Shown here: positions 31,905 through 39,795 of the stretch, piece by piece | Numbering within the stretch: position 1 is the stretch's first letter | How the letters are laid out: every line of letters begins with the position of its first letter | From: Anaerotruncus sp. MC2020 | Lineage (GTDB): Bacteria > Bacillota > Clostridia > Oscillospirales > Ruminococcaceae | Assembly: GCA_000701945.1 (NCBI GenBank) | Contig: JNKE01000016.1 | Location: 62,001-126,000, forward strand | Direction: 5' to 3' | Length of the DNA stretch: 64,000 nucleotides | Notes under the pieces: generated by a model | Seen by the model: the letters and a program-made list of their open reading frames with translations, nothing else | The model's database searches: none | Told to the model about the DNA's origin: nothing | Program-made: the position numbers and the translations under genes

Positions 31905-32205
31905 TGTGGTGTATGATTTGCCGCACGAACATCTTCTCGCGCGGAGGTATCTTCCGATTAAAAAAAGTTGAACGCGAAACCGAAAGTTTCGCTCAAGCCT
32001 TTTCAAAGGCTTGCGGGTCGAGGGCAGAGCCTCGCAGGTTCCAAGGACAGCGTCCTTGGCGGGTTCCAAGGGCAGAGCCCTTGGTGCCGCTCTATGGGCG
32101 GCATAAAACTAATTCCAATTAATTTGGTCTTCGCAAACAATCCAGTGAATTGTTTGCGAACACGATAGCTGACGTTTCAATGCGGGACGCCGAGGGCGGC
32201 GTCCC
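31905..32205. repeat. dispersed repeat block downstream of no gene (manA upstream gap)
   Basis: The gap holds no gene. A 42-bp core (31973-32014, CGCGAAACCGAAAG... through CAAAGGCTTGC) differs by one base from 62961-63002. It is followed by nested hairpins of form CCAAGGACAGCGTCCTTGG and CCAAGGGCAGAGCCCTTGG, a perfect 12-bp inverted repeat TTCGCAAACAAT/ATTGTTTGCGAA (32130-32160), and GGGACGCC/GGCGTCCC (32184-32205). Confidence 0.75.
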
Positions 32206-32229
32206 CTACATTTGGTTGAATTAACATCT

Positions 32230-32300
32230 TGTAGGGGCGGCGTTTCGCCGCCCGTGTATGACGTTCGCATATTTGCGGGCGCACGGAATGCGCCCCTACA
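32230..32300. repeat. TGTAGGGGC palindromic repeat abutting a stop codon
   Basis: A 71-bp element TGTAGGGGCGGC ... TTCGCATATTTGCGGGCG ... CGCCCCTACA. On the minus strand it begins at the very next base after the TAA of the GH25 gene (32301-32303). Confidence 0.85.
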
Positions 32301-33023
32301 TTATTTTAATGTCAGTTCTTCAAGCTCCTCGGCTGTGCCGTTGAAGACGTTGAAGTCGATATACCGCTCGTCGCCGTAGTAGCCGTCAAGCTCGCCGTGG
32401 TCGTCGTACTGCCAGAACGTCCAGTCCACGAAATCGGGCTCGGTCTGCTTGCAGCGAATCCACAGCGGGTAGTCGCTCCCGCAAATCGGCTTCACATAGC
32501 GGTAATACACGGGCAGAGTCGTGTATATCATCGGCTTGACGCCGTAATACTGCTCCAGCTCCTCGAGGAGCGGCAGGAGCACTGCCTCCGCCTCCTCACG
32601 GCTCGGCTTGTTTGTCAGCTTGTCGCCGTAGTATTCGATGTCGACCACGGGCGGGAAGTCTATCTCGTCCCTGCCGACCGTCTTTATGAAGCTCTGCGCC
32701 TGCGTGTGACCGCTGCTGTCGAAGCTGAAAAAGTGGTAGCACGACCGCTTTATGCCTGTCTGCGCGGAGTCTTCGATATTGCGCCGCGCCGACTCGTCAA
32801 CGTAGCCGCTGCCCTCGGTAGCCTTTATGTACGCGAACTGCACGCCCTGCTCCTCGAGGCGCTGCCAGTCGACCTCGCCCTGATAGTTCGAGACATCCAC
32901 ACCGAACACGGGATAGCGCTTTCGGTTGACGACCGCCGTCGACAGCAGGACCGATACGCCGACTGTCACCGCAGTCATCACGGCTCCGAGCGCGAGTATT
33001 GCTGTTTTTCTCTTGTCTGTCAT
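32301..33023 (-). CDS. GH25 muramidase, membrane-anchored or secreted
   Basis: 240 residues. A hydrophobic N-terminal segment (about 8-30) acts as signal or anchor. The GH25 domain starts FGVDVSNYQGEVDWQRL (catalytic Asp) and carries VQFAYIKATEGSGY, PPVVDIEYYG (catalytic Asp/Glu) and a late WTFWQYDDHG. It cleaves the MurNAc-GlcNAc bond of peptidoglycan. The start overlaps the GH74-like gene by ATGA, so it is the second gene of a two-gene operon. Confidence 0.92.
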   Translation of the reverse strand: MTDKRKTAILALGAVMTAVTVGVSVLLSTAVVNRKRYPVFGVDVSNYQGEVDWQRLEEQGVQFAYIKATEGSGYVDESARRNIEDSAQTGIKRSCYHFFSFDSSGHTQAQSFIKTVGRDEIDFPPVVDIEYYGDKLTNKPSREEAEAVLLPLLEELEQYYGVKPMIYTTLPVYYRYVKPICGSDYPLWIRCKQTEPDFVDWTFWQYDDHGELDGYYGDERYIDFNVFNGTAEELEELTLK

Positions 33024-35209
33024 TTATCGGCTTCGTCTCCCATAACTATTCCGCGTCCGTTCGTGGCGAAATATACCCTGCCGAAAACATTTCCGTCGCC
33101 CGTGATTGAGGGCGTGATGTTGCCGAAGAGGTGCTGTTCATCGTTGAGGCGCACCCACGTCTTGCCCTTGTCGGTCGAGCGGTAGATGCCGTCGCCGTGC
33201 GGGGAGGCGTTGCCCTCTACGTTGTCGTTGCCGATGATGTATATCGCGGGATAATCGCCCTCCTTCTCGGGAGCGCCGAATCCCAGAGCCTTCGCATTCG
33301 CCGTTTTCAGCACGGTGAAGTTCTTGCCGCCGTCCTCGCTGTACATCGGGTACGAGCCGTTGTACGCCCAGACGTGCCCCTCATGTCCGCCGACCGCAAC
33401 GAGCTTGCTGTTGTCGGTGAGTACTGCTCCTGTGGACTTGAAGTTGTAGCCGCCGTCCTCGGAGGCGAAGAAGCTGCCGCTGCTGACAGCGTAGAATTTC
33501 TTGGGGTCGACCTTGTCCGCGATGACCGTCGCGCCGAGGCTGAGACCCTCGCAGCTGTACCACTTCTCGCCGTAGTCGGGAGTCATATATGGCTTGCCGC
33601 TGAGAGTCGACGGGCGCCAGATTATGGTCTTTCCGTCCGCGGACATACACGCGCTGCCTCCCTGCGACTTATCGGGCAGGAAGCGGATATTGTTCCACGT
33701 AGCGCCGCCGTCGGTGGTGTAGTTGAGCGACTTCTTCGATTCGGAGGTATACACGCCGTAATTGCTGTCGAGCCACGCGCACGCTACAGACGTCGCATTG
33801 CCGTTCTTCATGAAGTGCGCGTCATCGGGAGGAGTCTCCACGTCGAGGTGAGCAAAGCCCGTCAAATCGCCCATTATCGAGTACATCTGCGGCTTGCCGT
33901 CCTCGTGCGGAGGCGCGACCATATCGAATACAGCCGTCTCCTCGATGCCCTTTGCGTCGAATTCTATCGTCACGGGCGTACCGCTTCCGAGGTCGGTGAG
34001 GTTGACGGTCGAGTACAGCGTCGCACCCGTGCCGTAGCTGACCTTGTCGGAGTTGAACGGGTCGAGCGCTACCGCCGCCGTCCACCAGCCGATAGAAGCC
34101 TCATCGCGTCCCCATGTGAGCCAGTCAGCCTCGGAGACGTCCATTGCATAGTTCTTTTCAGTCCTTGTATAGAGCGATTTCCAGCTCTTGCCGCCGTCCT
34201 GCGAGCGGTAGATGTTGTGTCCCCTGTCGTCCCAGAAGCTGAGCGAGGTCACGACAATGGTGTCCAGAGCCTGATTATCGAGCGTTATTCCTCCGAAGCC
34301 GCCGTATCTGCCGTCGCCGACATCGGGAGTGATGTCCTCGAATTTTTCTGTTTTGAGGTCAAGCGCCGAAACTGCGCCGTTTTTCGGGTCGGAGTTAGGA
34401 CCTGCCGTGTCCGAGTAGGCAAGGTACATCTTCCCGTTCTCGGAGATGACCGCCTGAAGGGGGTACATTCCCGCATTGTTCGCGGGCAGAGCCTTCCACG
34501 TAGCGCCGCCGTCCGACGACTTGTACACGCACTCGCCATTCATCTGAGCCGCTCCCGCGTAGACATCGCCGCTTGTCGGGTCGAACTCGACCCACATCAC
34601 GCCGATAGCGTTGCCCTCCTGATAGTAGTCGCCCTGCACGGGGAAGGATTCGACCTTCTCCCACGTCTCGCCGTAGTCCTCGGACTTCCACAGTCCGCGG
34701 GTGCGCGAGCCGAAATACACGTTGCTGTTGTCATTCGGGTCGACCTTGAGGCGCTCGCCGACTCCGCGTCCCGAGCAGTTGCCTCCGCATCCGAAGTCGA
34801 GGTCGAAGCGCTTCCACGTTGCGCCGTAGTCATCGGAGGCGAGGATAGCGCCGTTCTCGCCCATATACGTACCGCACGCCGCATAGACGCGTTTGGGCTC
34901 GACGGGGTCGGTCGCGATGCTCTCGATGCCGATGAGGTTCCACTCGTCGCCTCCGAGGTGGTCGGTTATCGGGAGCCACTTGTCCTGCTCCTTGTCGAAG
35001 CGGTAAGCTCCGCCGATATCGGTGCGCACGTAGGCGAGCCCCTCCTCGGTGGGATTGTAGACTATGCCCGTTATGTAACCGCCGCCGCCTATCGCGACGT
35101 TGCTCCAGACGTATTTCACATTATCACCGCCGCTCTTGCCGCAGCCCGCCGCAGCAGCGCCTAAAACTGCCGTTATAACGAGCAATGCAAGTTTTTTTCT
35201 TATTTTCAT
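33020..35209 (-). CDS. GH74/sialidase-like beta-propeller lipoprotein
   Basis: 729 residues. The signal peptide ends in a lipobox (GAAAAGCG). The N-terminal blades read YVWSNVAIGGGGYITGIVYN and GLAYVRTDIGGAYRFD, the classic opening of GH74 xyloglucanases, followed by many Asp-box blades (SDDYGATWKRF, SEDYGETWEKV, SQDGGKSWKSL). GH74 enzymes cut xyloglucan, usually at unbranched glucose. Lipid anchoring, rather than a dockerin, would place it on the cell. The ATG at 35209 is used because the signal peptide begins there with GGAG upstream. It is coupled to the GH25 gene by ATGA. Confidence 0.85.
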   Translation of the reverse strand: MKIRKKLALLVITAVLGAAAAGCGKSGGDNVKYVWSNVAIGGGGYITGIVYNPTEEGLAYVRTDIGGAYRFDKEQDKWLPITDHLGGDEWNLIGIESIATDPVEPKRVYAACGTYMGENGAILASDDYGATWKRFDLDFGCGGNCSGRGVGERLKVDPNDNSNVYFGSRTRGLWKSEDYGETWEKVESFPVQGDYYQEGNAIGVMWVEFDPTSGDVYAGAAQMNGECVYKSSDGGATWKALPANNAGMYPLQAVISENGKMYLAYSDTAGPNSDPKNGAVSALDLKTEKFEDITPDVGDGRYGGFGGITLDNQALDTIVVTSLSFWDDRGHNIYRSQDGGKSWKSLYTRTEKNYAMDVSEADWLTWGRDEASIGWWTAAVALDPFNSDKVSYGTGATLYSTVNLTDLGSGTPVTIEFDAKGIEETAVFDMVAPPHEDGKPQMYSIMGDLTGFAHLDVETPPDDAHFMKNGNATSVACAWLDSNYGVYTSESKKSLNYTTDGGATWNNIRFLPDKSQGGSACMSADGKTIIWRPSTLSGKPYMTPDYGEKWYSCEGLSLGATVIADKVDPKKFYAVSSGSFFASEDGGYNFKSTGAVLTDNSKLVAVGGHEGHVWAYNGSYPMYSEDGGKNFTVLKTANAKALGFGAPEKEGDYPAIYIIGNDNVEGNASPHGDGIYRSTDKGKTWVRLNDEQHLFGNITPSITGDGNVFGRVYFATNGRGIVMGDEADK

Positions 35210-35347
35210 AGCATACTCCGTTCTGCGGACGCGCAGTCCGCCAGTCCATACAGTAATATGATACCATATTTTTTCCAAAATAGCAAGAAAAAAATGAGCT
35301 TTCAGAGCTCGGAGCTCATAACCCGGATAGGAGCCTTTAGCGGGCAG

Positions 35348-35377
35348 CAAAAAGAACCTGTCCAAAGGACAGGCTCT
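35348..35377 (-). terminator. terminator after the bitopic hypothetical gene
   Basis: Minus-strand stem AGAGCCTGTCC/GGACAGGTTCT (35353-35376) followed by TTTTT, just past the stop at 35384. Confidence 0.75.
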
Positions 35378-35383
35378 CTGCTG

Positions 35384-36340
35384 TTAATAATCGTTCTTCT
35401 TTTTGCGTCCGACGAGGAATACGATAAGCGTAACAGGCACGCATATTATGCCCGCCCATATCAGCAGGCTCTTCATGTAGTCGCAGTCGTATACCCATAC
35501 CATAGCCCTACCGTCCGCGGTCTGGTAGCTCTTTGAGGCAATGTGTCCGAAGCCGAGCTTGTACTTCGTGACCATCTCATCGCGGCTCAGGTCGACCTCC
35601 TTCGCCACCTTGTCAGCAATTCTGTCGGAGCGGCGCTCCCCGAGATAGGCAGTCTTCATATCGGTGTACAGGCGGTTGTCCTCTTTGCGCTCGCCCTCAT
35701 AGTTGAGGTCGTAGCCGCTGTATATGTAGATATTCTCGCGCTGAACAGCGTCGCCGCTGCTCGGGAATTCCACGCTCTTTATCTCGCTGCCGCTGCGGTC
35801 GAGCACCGTCACCTTCACGGGCATTACGATGTAATTGCTTATCGTGTAGGAGTCGAGGCGGACATCGGCGTCCTTGTGCTCGCCGAGCGTGTCGTACAGC
35901 TCCTTTGCTCCGTCGAGCTCGATGAGCCTGTCAACAGGGATAAGTCCGACCGTGCGCTTTATACCGTCCAGCTTTTCATCGGTCTCCTCGTAGACGTCGG
36001 CAAATGTACCGCGCGAGAACTCGTTCTCGCCCTCGCTGTCAAAGATGATAATGGACTGGTCGGCTTTGATGTCCATAAACAGCATTGTCGCGATGATGTT
36101 TCCCTCTCCCGCAAGACGTCCGTTGTCGAGGAGCTCGCGTATGTAGAGCTGCTGAAGACCGTTAGTATTCTTTGTCGGCTCCTCCTTCGGATGGAGCATA
36201 CCCTCGCTCTTGGTCACGTAGCCCGTCATGCTCGGCGCGAGCGTATCGCAGACGACGAACTTGTTGACGACTGTTCCCACGATGTTGAGAACGCTCAGTA
36301 CCACGAGCATTATAACTGTCCATATGATGCATCTTTTCAT
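35384..36340 (-). CDS. hypothetical protein with N- and C-terminal membrane helices
   Basis: 318 residues, not recognised. A hydrophobic segment at about 4-27 and another at about 288-310 flank a roughly 260-residue extracytoplasmic domain with mixed alpha/beta character (LIPVDRLIELDGAKELYDTL, YIYSGYDLNYEGERKED). The C-terminus is basic (RKKKNDY), consistent with a cytoplasmic tail. AAAGGG lies 10 bases before the ATG. The layout resembles pseudopilin-free envelope proteins of unknown role. It is alone between a terminator and the GNAT gene, which is on the same strand 34 bp upstream. Confidence 0.8.
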   Translation of the reverse strand: MKRCIIWTVIMLVVLSVLNIVGTVVNKFVVCDTLAPSMTGYVTKSEGMLHPKEEPTKNTNGLQQLYIRELLDNGRLAGEGNIIATMLFMDIKADQSIIIFDSEGENEFSRGTFADVYEETDEKLDGIKRTVGLIPVDRLIELDGAKELYDTLGEHKDADVRLDSYTISNYIVMPVKVTVLDRSGSEIKSVEFPSSGDAVQRENIYIYSGYDLNYEGERKEDNRLYTDMKTAYLGERRSDRIADKVAKEVDLSRDEMVTKYKLGFGHIASKSYQTADGRAMVWVYDCDYMKSLLIWAGIICVPVTLIVFLVGRKKKNDY

Positions 36341-36373
36341 TGTGTGTTTCCCTTTCTGTCTCTTATTATGTGC

Positions 36374-36841
36374 TTATCTGAACTTCTCGAGGCGGTATAC
36401 GTGCTCGTCATCGACCTCCGCTATGCCGTTCTTGTAGTCGTAACCCATGCGGCGGTAGAAGTTCACTGCCGTTATCGACGAGGGTATCTCTATCCTCTTC
36501 GCACGCAGGAAAAACTCGTCCTGCTCGAGAGTTTCGATTATGCGGCGTCCGACTCCCCTGCCCTGATACTTGGGCAGGACAAATATCGTGAACAGGCTGC
36601 TCTCGTCGGTCTTGCCCCAGTACGGACCTATCGCTCCGCAGCCGATGATGCTGCCCTCGTCCTCCACAACGTAGAAGTGCGTCCAGCCCGCACGCTCGAG
36701 AACGTTCACAGGCTGCTGGCTCTTGACGACCTCCTCCATGAGCTCCGTGGGATAGTCCTTCACGTTCGATATCCGTATGGTCCTGATTATCAGCGCTGAG
36801 ACGGCTTCTGCGTCGTCCTCGCGGAATCTGCGTATCTCCAT
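36374..36841 (-). CDS. GNAT-family N-acetyltransferase
   Basis: 155 residues. Acetyl-CoA binding motif A is FTIFVLPKYQGRGVGRRIIETLE (pyrophosphate loop QGRGVG), preceded by VVEDEGSIIGCGAIG and followed by SSITAVNFYRRMGYDY. The substrate is not predictable from sequence. AAAGGGGTGAT precedes the ATG. It begins four bases after the DUF3795 gene on the same strand, so the two are likely cotranscribed. Confidence 0.9.
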   Translation of the reverse strand: MEIRRFREDDAEAVSALIIRTIRISNVKDYPTELMEEVVKSQQPVNVLERAGWTHFYVVEDEGSIIGCGAIGPYWGKTDESSLFTIFVLPKYQGRGVGRRIIETLEQDEFFLRAKRIEIPSSITAVNFYRRMGYDYKNGIAEVDDEHVYRLEKFR

Positions 36842-36845
36842 TGTA

Positions 36846-37178
36846 TCACCCCTTTAAGTTGTCGAGAGCTTCCTCGCTGTTAGCCGTCACCATTGCCACC
36901 TTCTCGCAGGAGGGCATCTCGGGACAGACTCCGCAGGTCTCGACTTCCCTGCTCATCGCGCACTGCCTTATCGGGCACAGCGACTCACAGTAGGCGAATT
37001 TCCGCCCCTCCACGCGGCAGCCGTCGCAGTTTATCATCTCGGGACGTATATCCGCGGAGTTCATCTCCGACCACTCCGCCGCGACCTTTTCGCGCAGGGC
37101 GTTGTCGTCGGTGAGCGTGGCTGTGCGAGCCTCGCATTTTTCGCAGTCAAGTCCGCAGTATGCTATCAGTTCTTTCAT
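36846..37178 (-). CDS. DUF3795 cysteine-rich protein
   Basis: 110 residues. The N-terminus ELIAYCGLDCEKCEAR is diagnostic for DUF3795, and further cysteines follow in INCDGCRVEG, YCESLCPIRQCA and TCGVCPEMPSC. Ten or more cysteines in CxxC-type pairs suggest metal or Fe-S binding. Function unknown. The ATG at 37178 is chosen for its GGGAGGT site; a longer frame upstream has no signal. It is the first gene ahead of the GNAT gene. Confidence 0.85.
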   Translation of the reverse strand: MKELIAYCGLDCEKCEARTATLTDDNALREKVAAEWSEMNSADIRPEMINCDGCRVEGRKFAYCESLCPIRQCAMSREVETCGVCPEMPSCEKVAMVTANSEEALDNLKG

Positions 37179-37384
37179 AGTATGTACCTCCCGAAAAAGT
37201 ATTTTTATTAGTATACAGCAAATTGCGGCAAATGTCAATATTTTTTACGTTATTTCGCGCAAACGACAGCGTTTATCTGTCGGGACGCCCCCTGCATTTT
37301 TGGTAAAACCAAACTATGACGTAACGTCATAGTTTTAGACTGCCTATCAAAATATTGCACCGCCCACTGCAACTATTCACAATT

Positions 37385-37412
37385 AAAAAGGCGCACTCAG
37401 TGCGCCTTTTTG
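37385..37412 (-). terminator. terminator after spoVT
   Basis: Stem GGCGCACT/AGTGCGCC (37390-37397 with 37399-37406) with A and T runs on each side, immediately past the stop at 37413. Confidence 0.85.
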
Positions 37413-37952
37413 TCACTCTATTTGCTTCGCGAGGAACTGCGCTGCCGCCGTGATAAGACTGCGCTGGAGGTCCGTCGCCTCTGCGCCCTTGTCCGACGTC
37501 ATAAAGGCTACTGCTCCCGACACGTCGCCTGCCGTGATTATTGGCACAGCGGCAATAGCGGTGCGCTCCACGCCCTCCGCAGGATAGAAATTGTTGCTCC
37601 TGCCGTCGGGACAAAAGAACTGCCCGCGGTTGTCCATGAGCTCCTCGAGCTGCGCTGTTACGCGGCGCTCCGCAAACTCGCGCTTCGGCACTCCCGCAGA
37701 CGCGACTACGTGGTCCTTGTCGAATACCACCACGGGACACCCCGCTGTCTTGTACATCACCTCCGCCACGTTCGCCGCGTTTTCGCTCAGCTCGCTCATC
37801 GCCGAGTATTTCTTGAATATTACCTCGCCTTCGCTGTTTGTGTATATCTCTAAGGGGTCGCCCTCTCGGATACGCATAGTGCGGCGAATCTCCTTGGGTA
37901 TGACGACACGTCCGAGGTCGTCTATACGTCTGACTATTCCTGTTGCTTTCAT
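37413..37952 (-). CDS. spoVT: stage V sporulation protein T (AbrB/GAF regulator)
   Basis: 179 residues, the full SpoVT length. N-terminal AbrB swapped-hairpin domain MKATGIVRRIDDLGRVVIPKE (1-21 shown to start) through IREGDPLEIYTNSEGEVI, then a GAF-like domain (about 55-175). In Bacillus it modulates forespore genes under SigG; homologues persist in clostridia with reduced sporulation. The ATG at 37952 has GGGAGGT upstream and starts the AbrB fold; the 42 extra upstream codons are not needed. Confidence 0.93.
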   Translation of the reverse strand: MKATGIVRRIDDLGRVVIPKEIRRTMRIREGDPLEIYTNSEGEVIFKKYSAMSELSENAANVAEVMYKTAGCPVVVFDKDHVVASAGVPKREFAERRVTAQLEELMDNRGQFFCPDGRSNNFYPAEGVERTAIAAVPIITAGDVSGAVAFMTSDKGAEATDLQRSLITAAAQFLAKQIE

Positions 37953-38101
37953 ATTATAACCTCCCAAAATCAGTTGACTTTGTGAGGTTAGTATTTCCGA
38001 ATCTGGTGGGATTATGCGGTGAAAATTCGTTCTTGACACGCACACGCGGAAATAGTAAAAACAGGAGATTTTTTGCACATCAATATCGCCGCAATGTACG
38101 C

Positions 38102-38914
38102 TTACAGCGTTTTGTTTCTTTTGATTTCCATATTGAACAGTTTTTCCGCATTGGCTTCCTTTTGGATCTTCTCATTTGCAAGAAGCCTCTTCGTGGTCTT
38201 GGAGAGCTCCATAATAAGCTTCTTGCCGTCCTTGCTCGTACCGAGCTCGAGCGCCTTTTCGGGAGTCAGCTCTCTGACCATTGCCTTGAAATCGTCGCGC
38301 TTCATGATATCATCTCTTGTGCGCTTGATGCTGTCATAGTATGCCTTTTCATAACCACGCTTTGTAAGGTACATACGCTTGCCGTTCTCTATCTTTTCGC
38401 CCAGTTCTTCGGAATCCGAATACTTGTCATATGCCTTGCCGACAATATTTGCCGCGATGACCTGCGCGAGCTCCTTCGAGTAGGCAGCAGCGTTCTCCTC
38501 GATATCGGCTAAGCTGTTCCTTCTTTTATTGTTATTTCTAAAGGTGCTTTTGAGGATATCCTGCGCTTGCTTCATATACTTCGAGGAATTGGAGCCCTTT
38601 TTCAGAGCGGTATCCAGCCAGCGCTGCTCCATTCGCTCATTCTCGACCTGCGCCACCTCCGAGCTGATATACTTCTTTGCGAGCGTCTCGATGATACCCG
38701 CACCTTTATATCTGTCCTTGCCCATATCGCTCTTGGGCTCGAAGTCCTCGTCATCGTAGGCTTTGCCAGCTTCCTTCTTTTTCTCGTTTTTGTAGTCAAA
38801 GACAAGCTGCTCGCGCTCGGGACTGTCGGGCTCGGGCATAAGCTGATAACGCGGAATGAATTGCGGTTGCGGATAAAATTCTGATTTTTTGTCTTTTTCA
38901 TAGTATATCTCCAA
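38102..38914 (-). CDS. hypothetical charged helical protein; start unclear, possible -1 frameshift
   Basis: 270 residues if read from a TTG at 38914; no family recognised. The protein is Lys/Glu-rich and mostly helical (SSEVAQVENERMEQRWLDTA, DDIMKRDDFKAMVREL), without signal peptide or membrane segment. The TTG lacks a ribosome site. The only good site, GGAG, lies eight bases before an ATG at 38901 in another frame. That frame reads MKKTKN and then meets an in-phase heptamer A-AAA-AAT; slipping back one base there enters the long frame (SEFYPQPQF). So the gene is either frameshift-expressed, contains an indel, or uses a poor start. Confidence 0.65.
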   Translation of the reverse strand: MEIYYEKDKKSEFYPQPQFIPRYQLMPEPDSPEREQLVFDYKNEKKKEAGKAYDDEDFEPKSDMGKDRYKGAGIIETLAKKYISSEVAQVENERMEQRWLDTALKKGSNSSKYMKQAQDILKSTFRNNNKRRNSLADIEENAAAYSKELAQVIAANIVGKAYDKYSDSEELGEKIENGKRMYLTKRGYEKAYYDSIKRTRDDIMKRDDFKAMVRELTPEKALELGTSKDGKKLIMELSKTTKRLLANEKIQKEANAEKLFNMEIKRNKTL

Positions 38915-38965
38915 GCTGCATTACTGTTATTCTGTACAGCAGGTACGGAAGCGGCAATGCTCCCG

Positions 38966-39526
38966 TTACTCGAACTTTCTGCCTATACTGCGGGCAGCGC
39001 CTACATTGCCGACTACTGCTCTGTAGCATTTGGAGACTGTGTCATATACGGCAAATCCCGCCTTGGCATAATCGACCTTGCCGTCCGTAAGGACGCTCTC
39101 GTCAGCCTTCATGCCTACGACCTCGGCGACAACTCTCGTCTCGCCGAATTCCTCCTGTATATCTAAGACCCTGCACTCTATCACGGCGGGAAGCTGGTCT
39201 ATTATCGGCGCATTCACCTTATCCGATTTTGTAACGGTAAAGCCGCACTTTTCCAGCTTGTTCTCAACGTTATTTCCCGATACGACGCCTACATAGTCGC
39301 AGGCAGCTATCTGCTCCGCTGTCGCAAACGCAACGGTGAACTCCCTGTTCAGCCTGATGTTAGCGGTCGTCTTGTGAGAGCTCGAAAGGCTGACCGATAT
39401 CTGTGTCATACCTATCTGACCGCCCCACGCCGCGTTCATGGCGTCGGGAGTGCCGTTCGCGTCATATGTACCGATGATGAGTACGGGAAGCGGTGCAAAA
39501 AAGCCCTTTTCAAATGATAGTTTCAT
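38966..39526 (-). CDS. flavin reductase-like domain protein
   Basis: 186 residues. The fold opens with PLPVLIIGTYDANGTPDAMNAAWGG, the FMN-binding pattern of the flavin reductase-like family, followed by SSSHKTTANIRLNREFTVAF and CDYVGVVSGNNVENKLEKCG. It probably binds FMN and either reduces it with NAD(P)H or works as a flavin-dependent reductase; the partner is not visible. GGAGGT precedes the ATG. It faces away from the CotH gene upstream. Confidence 0.9.
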   Translation of the reverse strand: MKLSFEKGFFAPLPVLIIGTYDANGTPDAMNAAWGGQIGMTQISVSLSSSHKTTANIRLNREFTVAFATAEQIAACDYVGVVSGNNVENKLEKCGFTVTKSDKVNAPIIDQLPAVIECRVLDIQEEFGETRVVAEVVGMKADESVLTDGKVDYAKAGFAVYDTVSKCYRAVVGNVGAARSIGRKFE

Positions 39527-39711
39527 GATGATATACCTCCGTTTTCGTTTCCTCTCAATAGCCTTTGCGGGCTGTTTTACCTTATTATACCATTTTCTGC
39601 TCAGGATATCAAGTCCGTTCGGCTTTTTGCATCACAAACCGCAAGAGCAGTGTATCGGAACAGCGCGGGTCATCTTGCTTCAGGATGCCCCCTCCAAGCT
39701 GCAACATTTTC

Positions 39712-39740
39712 TTGACAACCGCCTGTTTTTCAGTTATAAT
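39712..39740 (+). promoter_or_regulatory. consensus sigma-A promoter of the CotH-dockerin operon
   Basis: TTGACA (39712-39717), 17 nt, TATAAT (39735-39740), 56 bp before the GTG start at 39796. Confidence 0.85.
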
Positions 39741-39795
39741 TGACTTATCATACGCACGAAAACATCGACATTTCACTTGAAAGAGAGGGTTCATT

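Noticed and set aside
33131..35164. 677-codon plus-strand frame opposite the GH74-like gene
   Set aside because: Same cause: an antisense shadow of a gene with clear lipobox, Asp-boxes and GH74 opening.
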